From an uncultured Brachyspira sp. (GTDB lineage: Bacteria > Spirochaetota > Brachyspiria > Brachyspirales > Brachyspiraceae), in contig NZ_CASEGO010000113.1 in NCBI RefSeq assembly GCF_949287625.1, positions 1 to 13,493 on the forward strand: a stretch of 13,493 nt of DNA, written 5' to 3'. Position numbers and translations under genes: made by a program. Positions 1-7,058 of the stretch are shown piece by piece (the first letter of the stretch is position 1; the number at the start of each line of letters is the position of its first letter). The notes below the pieces were generated by a model, which searched no databases, was not told the origin of the DNA, and saw only the letters and a program-made list of their open reading frames with translations.

Positions 1-72
1 CATAAACGAATACATTCAGCTTTAAATTATGATACACCTATGTTATACTTCAAAAAGATAAGGAATACTTAA
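1..72 (+). CDS. IS3-type transposase (OrfB), C-terminal fragment cut by window edge
   Basis: Frame 1 is open from the first base to a TAA at 70-72 and encodes 23 residues beginning HKRIHSALNYDTP. This matches the typical C-terminal end of IS3-family OrfB transposases (rve integrase core), whose last conserved stretch reads roughly N-x-x-RIHSALGYxTP. It carries out DNA strand transfer in IS transposition; the DDE catalytic residues would lie outside the window. The gene may be intact further left or may be only a remnant; this cannot be told from here. It shows that an insertion sequence sits immediately left of the window, in the same accessory region as the palindrome and the ATPase gene. 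It is too short for standard gene calling and was recognised from the motif alone. Confidence 0.75.
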   Translation, partial: HKRIHSALNYDTPMLYFKKIRNT

Positions 73-513
73 ATGCAATATGTATGGCACCCATGCAAAT
101 ATTATTTTAAATTTATTATATACTTCATTATTGATTTTTTGTGATTTTTATAATTAACTCTTTTATTAAAGTTTCTGCTGCAAAAAATAAATTTAATAAT
201 TTATTATAAACTACCCGCCCTTTATATTTCATTGTTTTATTTTAAAATCTTAATTTTTATTATTTTTATAGTCTAATTAGAAATTAGGGCACCCACCCAA
301 GAGTTTATTAAATTTAAAAATATTCATCTACGCACGGTAAGCTGAATCTTATATATAAAATAAAATTATAATTTATAATTGGTTTATATTTAAAATTTCG
401 TTTAACGTGCGTTGTAAAGACTTTAAATTTTTAATAAAGCTATACTATATTATTAAATATATGAAGTAAATATTATCTTTTTTATAATTTGAAATATTTT
501 TAATTTTTTATAA
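73..513. other. Gene-free AT-rich stretch next to IS end
   Basis: No credible reading frame is present. The stretch would contain the right end of the insertion sequence, which cannot be placed without its left end. C-rich words stand out from the AT background: GGCACCC at 87-93, ACCCGCCC near 212-219 and GGGCACCCACCC at 288-299. The right half is the large palindrome described separately. No clear terminator for the minus-strand ATPase gene is seen between 440 and 513. Confidence 0.6.
301..440. repeat. About 140-bp imperfect palindrome (MITE-like or intergenic repeat)
   Basis: Arms pair around a centre near 370. The outer arm GTTTATTAAATTTAAA (302-317) faces TTTAAATTTTTAATAAAGC (422-440). 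The middle arm ACGCACGGTAA (330-340) faces TTAACGTGCGT (402-412), 10 of 11 matching, and is the G+C-rich part. The centre is a perfect 12-bp palindrome, AAATTATAATTT (363-374). All three levels share nearly the same midpoint, so this is one structure and not chance pairs. It has no coding capacity. It could be a non-autonomous mobile element, an intergenic repeat of the genus, or an IS-associated relic. Confidence 0.6.
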
Positions 514-1527
514 TTAATTAATTTTTTCAATCAGCTCATTTATATTGTCTGTATTATAATTGTAAGACTTGAAGCCTTCATTTTCTGTATTTACTATATT
601 TATAATGTTTACAGTATCTTTTATATCATTGAATTCATCATTAACTATTTCAGATAATAATTTTAATATTTCAATATTTTGTATTGTAAAAAATATCTGA
701 GTATCATTATTTTTACTCAATTTTAATAAGTTTTTTAATAAATTTCTAATAGTTTCTTTATCAAGTCCGTTTTCTATTTCATCAGCTAAAATGGTTCTGA
801 ATTTATTTATAATTATTGGAAGTATTACAGATAAATATTTTTTTAATCCGCTTCCCATTAAATTTAATAATACTAATTCATTTATTCCTTCAATATTAAG
901 GTATATATCATTTTTTAATACATTAACTGCTTTTATGTTTTTATTAAAAAATGAAATCATTTCTATTAATTGCTGTTCATTTTTATTTTTTATAATTTCT
1001 ATTAAGTAATTACTAATTGACTGATATTCTATGATATTTGGTATATATACTTCTGTTTTATTATCTATATTTTCATTTTTCCTATTCATCATGTATATTG
1101 TATTATTGATATTTGGAATGGTTAATTTTTTTTCTTCTATGGAGTCAGAATCTTCATTTGTAATAATAACGCTGTAATTTAGTTCTATATTATCATCATT
1201 AAGTATTTTACCATCTTTTAGTATTGGGCTCATATTTATATCGTAGTTTGTATTATCATATTTATTATAATTAAAATTTATACTGTTATTGTAGTCAAAA
1301 TTATAAAAGAGTGTTTTAATTTCAGTTTTATTTTCTTTAATTCTGCTTATATTTTTTATATTTTCTATAATATTTATACGTGATTGTGAGAGTATGAGCA
1401 TTATTGCTTCAAGTAGGTTGGTTTTACCAGAGTTATTTTTACCAACCAAAAAGTTTATTTTTTTTATATTGTCTATTTTAATAGAGCTGAAACCTTTGAA
1501 ATTTTTTATATATAAATCTTTAATCAT
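514..1527 (-). CDS. AAA15/AAA21-type (OLD/SMC-like) ATP-binding protein, orphan
   Basis: A 337-residue protein with the fold order of RecF/OLD/SMC-like ATPases. The N-terminal strand has KNFKGF (8-13), Walker A is GKNNSGKT (29-36), an ABC-signature-like segment is MGSGLKK (224-230), and Walker B is TILADEIENGL (245-255) with D249 and E250 as acidic residues. The usual switch motif after Walker B (T-x-H-S) reads FFTIQN (279-284), so the conserved His appears replaced by Gln. The roughly 185-residue middle insert is rich in Asn, Ile and Lys and has no recognisable domain. There is no TOPRIM or nuclease domain, and no partner gene is adjacent: hisA is divergent upstream and an IS end lies downstream. 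Relatives are often annotated as ATP-binding proteins and some act in phage defence or DNA repair, but nothing here fixes the role. Start chosen at the ATG just before IKDLYIKNFKGF, with a weak CAGG ribosome site. Confidence 0.85.
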   Translation of the reverse strand: MIKDLYIKNFKGFSSIKIDNIKKINFLVGKNNSGKTNLLEAIMLILSQSRINIIENIKNISRIKENKTEIKTLFYNFDYNNSINFNYNKYDNTNYDINMSPILKDGKILNDDNIELNYSVIITNEDSDSIEEKKLTIPNINNTIYMMNRKNENIDNKTEVYIPNIIEYQSISNYLIEIIKNKNEQQLIEMISFFNKNIKAVNVLKNDIYLNIEGINELVLLNLMGSGLKKYLSVILPIIINKFRTILADEIENGLDKETIRNLLKNLLKLSKNNDTQIFFTIQNIEILKLLSEIVNDEFNDIKDTVNIINIVNTENEGFKSYNYNTDNINELIEKIN

Positions 1528-1650
1528 AATAAAACCTGCAAACTTTAAATTATTTTGTATTTATATCGGAGTTTTTAAAAATAAAATGAATTTTGATATT
1601 ATTGATTTTACGATTATAATATAATGAATAATATAATTATCTATTAAAAA

Positions 1651-1679
1651 TTGTAAAATTATTTTTATTTTTATATAAT
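1651..1679 (+). promoter_or_regulatory. Candidate hisA promoter
   Basis: TTGTAA (1651-1656) and TATAAT (1674-1679) are separated by exactly 17 nt. A second, extended -10 (TGTTATAAT, 1681-1689) lies just downstream, so initiation could use either. The hisA ATG follows at 1732 after an AGGGA ribosome site (1718-1722). Confidence 0.5.
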
Positions 1680-1731
1680 ATGTTATAATGTTATCATAAT
1701 AAAAGAAAATAATAATTAGGGATTTATAAAT

Positions 1732-2448
1732 ATGTACATATTGCCAGCAATAGATTTAAAAAATGGAGAGGTAGTAAGACTTGTAGAAGGCGATTATAAT
1801 AATAAAACAACTTATTTCAAAGACCCTTTAGAAGTTCTTGATTTTTTTATAGAAAGCGGAAGCGAGTATTTGCATATTGTTGATTTGGACGGTGCAAGCG
1901 ACGGAGAGACAGTTAATTTTAAGACTATAGAAAAAATAATAAAAAGATGCAGTTTATTTGTAGAGGTAGGCGGCGGTATAAGAAATGAAGATACTATAAA
2001 AAGATATTTAGATATAGGTGTAAAAAGAACTATATTAGGTACTGCTGCTGTTGAGAATCTTGATTTTACAGAAAGTATGATTAATAAATATAAGGAGAAT
2101 ATAGCTGTTTCTATTGATTCAAGGGACAGAATGATAGCAATAAAAGGCTGGAAAGAGATTAACAGACAAGATTCTGTAGAGTTTTGTGTTAAACTTAATA
2201 ATATGGGTATTGATACTATAATATATACTGATATTTCAAAAGATGGTAAATTATCTGGTACTAATTTAGAAATATATAAAGAGTTAAGAGAAAAACTTTC
2301 ATGCAATATTACAGCTTCAGGGGGAGTTACTTTTGAAGAAGAGATTATAAAATTGAGAGATATGAATGTTAATGGGGCTATAGTTGGTAAAGCCATATAT
2401 GAAGGTAAAATTGATTTGAAAAATATAATAAATATTGCAAAAAACTAA
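1732..2448 (+). CDS. hisA: HisA, phosphoribosylformimino-5-aminoimidazole carboxamide ribotide isomerase
   Basis: A 238-residue protein, normal length for HisA, covering the whole (beta-alpha)8 barrel. It catalyses the Amadori-type isomerisation of ProFAR to PRFAR, the fourth step of histidine synthesis, in the cytoplasm. The N-terminus MYILPAIDLKNG carries catalytic Asp8. The second catalytic acid is Asp129 in SIDSRD, and TDISKDGKLSGTN (166-178) forms a conserved loop. Phosphate-binding sites are GGGIR (80-84), SGGV (196-199) and GAIVGKAIYEG (215-225). The isomerase fits HisA and not HisF because it starts with PAIDL and has the GKAIYEG ending. No other his gene is in the window. The next gene, a methyltransferase, follows after 24 bp, so the two are probably cotranscribed although functionally unrelated. 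Confidence 0.95.
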   Translation: MYILPAIDLKNGEVVRLVEGDYNNKTTYFKDPLEVLDFFIESGSEYLHIVDLDGASDGETVNFKTIEKIIKRCSLFVEVGGGIRNEDTIKRYLDIGVKRTILGTAAVENLDFTESMINKYKENIAVSIDSRDRMIAIKGWKEINRQDSVEFCVKLNNMGIDTIIYTDISKDGKLSGTNLEIYKELREKLSCNITASGGVTFEEEIIKLRDMNVNGAIVGKAIYEGKIDLKNIINIAKN

Positions 2449-2472
2449 TTATATTATTAGTAGGTATATTTT

Positions 2473-3426
2473 ATGAAGGATATAGCAGAATTATTAGAAG
2501 AGTGTAGAAATACAGTAAAAAATAAATTCACTAAAGAAGAAATAGAGAAAATAGAAGAGAGCGATAATTTCATAAAAGCTATGATTGAAGAAGATAATTT
2601 TAATATTTTTTATAACATGCTTAATGAAAATTATTCAAAGGAAATTTTTAAGAAAATAGTAAGGTATAGATATATGCTCTCATTTTATAGAGATGCTTTT
2701 AATAATAATAAGGAAAAAATAAAATTAAGTATGAAGTACGGTTCTATTAATATATTTTCTTGGGGATTTAAGAGACTATTATTTGCCTTACAGAAATATA
2801 AATATCCAAGTGAGATAGAGAACTTTCTTCTTTTTTATATATTTGGGCTTAAACAATACAATGTAGAAAATATTTTTGAAGTAAAAGATGACAGCATAGT
2901 ATTTGATATAGGAGCTTGGAAGGGAGATACGGCTTATTTCTTTTCTAAAAGATGCAATGATAATGCCAAAATATACGCTTTTGAGCCTGATGAAAATGCT
3001 TTTTGTACTTTAAAGTCAATAAAAGAAAAATATAAATTGAATAATGTTATACTTAAAAATATTCTTTTTTCTGATAAAAGTAAAACGGTTGATTTTGTAT
3101 CTATGACTCCTGATACGCCTTCTGTGAAGATGAATGCTATTACAATAGATGAATTTGTAACAAATAATAATATAGAAAGAATAGATTATTTAAAGATGGA
3201 CGTTGAAGGTGCTGAGTTGTATATACTTAAAGGAGCAGTAAATACTATTAAAAGTTTAAGACCTTCTCTTGCTATTGCTGTTTATCATGGAGGCGAACTT
3301 TTTATGGAAGATTTTTATAAAGTTCCAGTATTTATAAATGAAATAACAGAAAATTATGAGTATTATATAAGGACATTTTCTCCTTGGGGCGGCGAGACGG
3401 TGCTTTTTTGTAAACCTAAAAAATAG
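2473..3426 (+). CDS. FkbM-family SAM-dependent methyltransferase
   Basis: A 317-residue protein. The C-terminal half is a class I methyltransferase of the FkbM type: SAM-binding motif I is VFDIGAWKGDT (143-153), the acidic loop is AFEPD (169-173), and the family-typical ITIDEF (223-228) and LKMDVEGAE (240-248) follow. FkbM relatives O-methylate sugars, polyketides or lipids. The first 140 residues are predicted helical and charged, with no match I can name, and probably form a substrate or interaction domain. There is no signal peptide or membrane segment, so it should be cytoplasmic. The ribosome site AGG (2462-2464) lies 8 nt before the ATG. It sits 24 bp behind hisA, suggesting cotranscription. 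The substrate is unknown; cell-surface glycan modification is a guess from the family only. Confidence 0.85.
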   Translation: MKDIAELLEECRNTVKNKFTKEEIEKIEESDNFIKAMIEEDNFNIFYNMLNENYSKEIFKKIVRYRYMLSFYRDAFNNNKEKIKLSMKYGSINIFSWGFKRLLFALQKYKYPSEIENFLLFYIFGLKQYNVENIFEVKDDSIVFDIGAWKGDTAYFFSKRCNDNAKIYAFEPDENAFCTLKSIKEKYKLNNVILKNILFSDKSKTVDFVSMTPDTPSVKMNAITIDEFVTNNNIERIDYLKMDVEGAELYILKGAVNTIKSLRPSLAIAVYHGGELFMEDFYKVPVFINEITENYEYYIRTFSPWGGETVLFCKPKK

Positions 3427-3482
3427 AAAAAATAATAAAAATATGTTATAATATTACAGTAACAGCTTACTAATCGATGATA

Positions 3483-3513
3483 TTGACTTTTTATAAGTAT
3501 CTTATAAAATCAA
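3483..3513 (+). promoter_or_regulatory. Palindrome over candidate bactofilin promoter
   Basis: Left arm TTGACTTTTTATAAG (3483-3497), loop TAT, right arm CTTATAAAATCAA (3501-3513): apart from two extra bases on the left the arms match fully. The same stretch contains a promoter-like TTGACT (3483-3488), 16 nt, TAAAAT (3505-3510). An extended -10, TGTTATAAT, also occurs at 3444-3452. No U-tract follows, so an operator or mRNA leader hairpin is more likely than a terminator. Confidence 0.45.
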
Positions 3514-3538
3514 ACTATATATTTAGGAGATTAAATTT

Positions 3539-4063
3539 ATGGCAAAAAGAGATATGATAAACAGTGTTATAGGAGACGGCTCATCATTTAAAGGTACTTT
3601 TATTGTTAAAGGTTCTTTTCAAATAGACGGGAAATTTGAAGGCGAATTAAAAATAGACGGTCATTTAGTTATAGGACCTAATGGTAAAGTAAAAACGAGT
3701 ACAATTATTACAGAAAGTATTACAATAGCAGGTACTTTGATTGGAAATATTGATGCCAGAAGAGAAGTAATATTGATAGAAACAGGAAGAGTTTTAGGAA
3801 ATATAGAAGCTCCTAAAATAGATGTAGGCGAAGGTGCTGTTATACAGGGGGAAATGACTATTACAGGCGGTCAGAAAAAAGATATTTCAAAAGTTGTTGA
3901 AGAATCATTTACAGGTGTAAAATCAGAAGATAATTCTTTTGATACCAGTAATAATTCATCGTCTGCTAATTTAGAAAGTAATAATAATATAGAAAATAAT
4001 ACATCATCTGCAGATAATAGTAGTTTTGACAGCAGTTCTCAAAACAGCAGCAGTATTTTTTAA
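3539..4063 (+). CDS. Bactofilin (polymer-forming cytoskeletal protein)
   Basis: A 174-residue protein with a bactofilin (DUF583) domain at about 10-112. This region shows the repeated beta-helix rhythm of short hydrophobic strands with Gly and Asp turns: FKGTFIVKGSFQIDGKFEGE, then HLVIGPNGKV and further IxGxI-type steps ending in GEMTITGG. Bactofilins self-assemble without nucleotide into filaments at the inner membrane and help set cell shape, flagellar placement or wall synthesis; in spirochaetes they have been linked to helical cell shape. The tail (113-174) is low-complexity, rich in Ser, Asn and Asp, and probably disordered. A strong ribosome site AGGAGA (3525-3530) sits 8 nt before the ATG. 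The map gene starts 20 bp after the stop, so they are probably one transcript. Confidence 0.9.
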   Translation: MAKRDMINSVIGDGSSFKGTFIVKGSFQIDGKFEGELKIDGHLVIGPNGKVKTSTIITESITIAGTLIGNIDARREVILIETGRVLGNIEAPKIDVGEGAVIQGEMTITGGQKKDISKVVEESFTGVKSEDNSFDTSNNSSSANLESNNNIENNTSSADNSSFDSSSQNSSSIF

Positions 4064-4083
4064 ATAATAAAGGTATATAAAAA

Positions 4084-4878
4084 ATGGCTATAAAAATAAA
4101 AACTCCAGCTGAGATTAATTTAATGCGTGAAAGCGGTCATATATTGGCTAATGTATTTAAAGAAGTAGAAAAGATTGTTCAGGCAGGCATTTCAACCAAA
4201 GAAATAGACAAATTTGTGTACGATTATATAAGAAAGCATAATGCAAAACCTTCATTTAAAGGTTATGGTAATCCTCCATTTCCAGGTTCTATATGTTCTT
4301 CTATTAATAATGAAGTAATACATGGAATACCAAGCAAAAAGAAGATATTAAAAGACGGAGATATAATAGGTCTTGATATAGGCGTATATTATAAAGGCTA
4401 TCATTCGGACAGAGCATTTACTTTTAAAGTGGGTAATGTATCTGAAGAGGCTTCAAGGCTTATTGATAAAACTATGGAGTCATTTTTTAATGGTGTTAAA
4501 CAAATTAGAAATGGTGTTCATTTGGGTGATGTTTCTTATGCCATACAGAAAACAGCAGAAGATGCCGGCTATTCATTAGTAAGAGAGTTTCAAGGTCATG
4601 GTGTAGGAGCTAATTTGCATGAAGAGCCTGCTGTACCTAATAGAGGAAAACAGGGTACTGGACCTATACTTAAAACTAATATGGTTATAGCGATAGAACC
4701 TATGGTTAATATGGGGCATCATGCCATACTTATAGAAGATGATGATTGGACTATTATCACTAGAGACGGATCATTATCAGCTCATTATGAACATACAGTT
4801 GCTGTTAAAGAAGATGGAGTAGAAATACTTACAGCTTTGGAAGATGATGAGATAGTAAAAAAGTATATGAATAGTTAA
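4084..4878 (+). CDS. map: Methionine aminopeptidase, type I
   Basis: A 264-residue cytoplasmic metalloprotease that removes the initiator Met from new proteins when the second residue is small. It has the pita-bread fold with all five metal ligands in place: D98, D109, H172, E205 and E236. H80, in NNEVIHGIP, and H179 fit the catalytic positions of the family. Length and lack of the large insertion place it in type I. The usual HGD-T at the second ligand reads HSDRAFTF here (107-114), a mild departure seen near, not in, the metal site. The ATG lies 10 nt after AGG (4071-4073) and 20 bp after the bactofilin stop, so translation probably depends on the bactofilin transcript. It is likely essential, since no second copy is seen here. 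Confidence 0.95.
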   Translation: MAIKIKTPAEINLMRESGHILANVFKEVEKIVQAGISTKEIDKFVYDYIRKHNAKPSFKGYGNPPFPGSICSSINNEVIHGIPSKKKILKDGDIIGLDIGVYYKGYHSDRAFTFKVGNVSEEASRLIDKTMESFFNGVKQIRNGVHLGDVSYAIQKTAEDAGYSLVREFQGHGVGANLHEEPAVPNRGKQGTGPILKTNMVIAIEPMVNMGHHAILIEDDDWTIITRDGSLSAHYEHTVAVKEDGVEILTALEDDEIVKKYMNS

Positions 4879-4934
4879 TTATTTAAGGCAAAAATTATAT
4901 AATGTAAAAATTATATTATACCGATAAGTATTTA

Positions 4935-4940
4935 TATAAT
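4935..4940 (+). promoter_or_regulatory. Candidate -10 box for the TPR gene
   Basis: TATAAT at 4935-4940 lies 26 nt before the ATG at 4967. No good -35 is seen at the expected distance. The ribosome site is weak, with nothing better than GATG at 4953-4956. Confidence 0.3.
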
Positions 4941-4966
4941 AATATTTATTTTGATGTAGCTTATTT

Positions 4967-5797
4967 ATGAAACGTATATTTTTAATATTTAATATATTAG
5001 TATTCAGTACTTTATATGTATATGCACAAGGTCAGTCGCTTAATGTTCCAAACAGAACAGCTGATACAGTAAGAACCGTTACAATAGATACCAATATGTA
5101 CAGTTCATTATTTAACGGCAAATTAGAACCTGCTTGGGTATATATAGGAGAAGCTAAGAGAGCCATATATAATGGCGATATTCCTTATGCTTTATACATT
5201 ATGAATAAAACTGTAATGTACTATCCTAACAATGCCGATGCTCATTATTTTTTGGGCTTAATATATGAAAAAGAGGGCGGAAATCCTGCTGAGCAAGGCG
5301 GTGCTGCTTCTTATCGTTTGGCTATAGAAGAGTACAGAAAAGCTATTAATTTAGCTGCTAATCTTACAATACCTGCTTATAAATTAGATGCTTATTTCAG
5401 TCTTTTATATATCTATGAAAAGCTAATCGATGAAAATAATTATGCCAATATAGAAAAAGAAATTATTTCTATGGCTGAAAATACATATGTAAATAAAGAA
5501 AAAGGAAGAATATATTTCAGATTAGCAGAGCATTATGGTAATAGAAACAGAGGCACAGCTGCAATTGATTATTACAGACAGTCTTACCTTAACGGATATA
5601 GACAAAAATTATCTCTTTTTAGAATGTCTTTAATTTACAGAAGAATGCGTAACTATGTTCAGGAAAAAGAGACTTTGATGCTTGCAAGTAAATATAGCTT
5701 TGATAATGTAGAACCTAGTAATTTTGATGTAGAAAAGGCTATAGTTCAAAGATTAGAGGCTTTGAAGAATGTCAGAATACCTAAAAAATTGAATTAA
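4967..5797 (+). CDS. Secreted TPR-repeat protein
   Basis: A 276-residue protein. A Sec signal peptide is clear: MKR, a hydrophobic core IFLIFNILVFSTLY, and a VYA-Q cleavage site after residue 20, so the mature protein is periplasmic or surface-exposed. Helical pairs of tetratricopeptide type follow at about 55-90 (WVYIGEAKRAIYNGDIPYAL), 91-130 (AHYFLGLIYEKEG with a Gly-rich insert, then AIEEYRKAINLA), 138-170, 179-212 (YFRLAEHYGNRNRGTAAIDYY) and 213-245. TPRs are protein-binding scaffolds, and here they probably serve envelope assembly; the partner is unknown. The gene is alone: the spacer from map is 88 bp and a strong terminator follows the stop. Confidence 0.8.
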   Translation: MKRIFLIFNILVFSTLYVYAQGQSLNVPNRTADTVRTVTIDTNMYSSLFNGKLEPAWVYIGEAKRAIYNGDIPYALYIMNKTVMYYPNNADAHYFLGLIYEKEGGNPAEQGGAASYRLAIEEYRKAINLAANLTIPAYKLDAYFSLLYIYEKLIDENNYANIEKEIISMAENTYVNKEKGRIYFRLAEHYGNRNRGTAAIDYYRQSYLNGYRQKLSLFRMSLIYRRMRNYVQEKETLMLASKYSFDNVEPSNFDVEKAIVQRLEALKNVRIPKKLN

Positions 5798-5808
5798 TAG
5801 TATTATAT

Positions 5809-5845
5809 AAGGCAGTGATAATTTTTTATCATTGCCTTTTTATTT
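5809..5845 (+). terminator. Rho-independent terminator after the TPR gene
   Basis: Stem AAGGCAGTGATAA (5809-5821) pairs with TTATCATTGCCTT (5826-5838) over 13 bp with one G-U pair and a TTTT loop. It is followed by a T-rich run to 5842. Confidence 0.85.
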
Positions 5846-5923
5846 GCATAAATATATATTGTTAAAAAGTCTTTATTATATTATTATATAGCAATTCAAA
5901 ATAATAAAAATAGAGAAATAAAA

Positions 5924-6856
5924 ATGAAAGCGATTATTATATCATTAATGCTATTATTTATATCAGCATTACTTTTGTACCCTCAGGAAAATGAATTAAA
6001 TAATAATAATGAACTAAATTATTTATCAGATGATTATACTTTCACTAATCCTTTTCGTATATATAGTATCGATAAATATTATATGGGCTGGCAGGATCCT
6101 AGGGCTTTTATAGGACGTATATTATTTGGAAAGAATTTTAATGTAGAAAAGAATTTATCACTTATAGCCCCAGATGCTAATTGGGATTTTAAATCAATAT
6201 CAGTATATGTAGAGGGACGCCTTGCAAGCGAGATAATGTTTTACAGAAATAAATATTTTTCTGTAGGTATGGGCGGAGCTATGGAGATATCTATACTTGG
6301 AAGAAACAGCGGATTATTTGATGTATATGATTTTTCTGGTCAGTTTATGGTATTTGCTGATCTTTGGCTTCAGAATCTTGTTGGAATTAATATGAAAATA
6401 AGATTTATACCAATGTATCATCAGTCAACACATTTGGTAGACGGTTTTAAGGGAGATACTTCAATAAAAAGCGGAAGCAGCTATGAATTTGGTTCTATAG
6501 CAGTTTATTATTATATTAAAAATTTCAGTATATATTTAGGTTCTGAAATTTCTTATAATGCTGTTGGAAACAGTCCTCAATTATTTAGAATACATACAGG
6601 TCTTGACTATAGATTTCCTTTATATAAAGATCAAATCAGTTTAATAACTGGAATAAATATTGCAGCTATTTTGGATAAAAAGGATAAATTAGGACTTATA
6701 AAAGATCCTTGGCATGCAGCTGTTAATTTCGGACTTGGGGTAGAGTTTTACAGATATGCTGTAGCTTTGAAAGTAGGTTATGGTAAGCCTAGAGGGGCTT
6801 CAAGTTATTTTGGGTATGAAACTAAGGTGGGACTTGAAATAAGTTTATTATTTTAA
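5924..6856 (+). CDS. Outer-membrane beta-barrel protein, DUF1207-like
   Basis: A 310-residue protein with an N-terminal signal sequence (hydrophobic IIISLMLLFISALLLY, likely cut near residue 20-21). The mature part alternates hydrophobic and polar residues in many short strands rich in Tyr, Phe and Gly, such as SISVYVEGRLASEIMFY and FSIYLGSEISYNAV, and ends in EISLLF with a terminal Phe, the usual mark for barrel insertion. DPRAFIGRILFG near residue 58, and PMYHQSTHLVDGF near 163, resemble the DP-R and YYHxSSHLGDEF motifs of DUF1207 outer-membrane proteins; this match is from memory and only moderate. Function is unknown. The ribosome site is weak (AGAG near 5912). It is preceded by a terminator and forms its own unit. 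Confidence 0.7.
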   Translation: MKAIIISLMLLFISALLLYPQENELNNNNELNYLSDDYTFTNPFRIYSIDKYYMGWQDPRAFIGRILFGKNFNVEKNLSLIAPDANWDFKSISVYVEGRLASEIMFYRNKYFSVGMGGAMEISILGRNSGLFDVYDFSGQFMVFADLWLQNLVGINMKIRFIPMYHQSTHLVDGFKGDTSIKSGSSYEFGSIAVYYYIKNFSIYLGSEISYNAVGNSPQLFRIHTGLDYRFPLYKDQISLITGINIAAILDKKDKLGLIKDPWHAAVNFGLGVEFYRYAVALKVGYGKPRGASSYFGYETKVGLEISLLF

Positions 6857-7004
6857 ACTTTTTATAAACTAAATATTTTTTATTTATACATTCTTAAGTA
6901 TATTATAATATAATAAATATTACAAAAAAATACTATATAAAGTAAATAATATTTAAAAAATTATTATTTTTATTATTATTTTTGTTAATAAAATAAATAA
7001 TGTC

Positions 7005-7033
7005 TTACAAAAATCGTTTATATATGTTAAATT
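7005..7033 (+). promoter_or_regulatory. Candidate sdaAB promoter
   Basis: TTACAA (7005-7010), 17 nt, TAAATT (7028-7033), with TG one base before the -10 (extended -10). The ATG follows at 7059. Confidence 0.4.
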
Positions 7034-7058
7034 ATAGTTAAATAAATGGAGGAAAATT

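Noticed and set aside
791..1624. Two plus-strand frames opposite the ATPase gene
   Set aside because: The minus strand there has Walker A and B motifs; the plus-strand products are hydrophobic low-complexity shadows.
1812..2396. 194-codon open frame antisense to hisA
   Set aside because: It lies wholly inside a gene with complete HisA motifs, has no ribosome site and reads as a low-complexity Ser/Leu/Ile sequence typical of an antisense shadow.
3427..3538. Riboswitch in the bactofilin leader
   Set aside because: Apart from the simple palindrome there is no conserved riboswitch core that I can recognise.
4891..4920. Possible terminator after map
   Set aside because: The sequence is a pair of direct AAAAATTATAT repeats more than a hairpin, with no G+C stem and no T-run.
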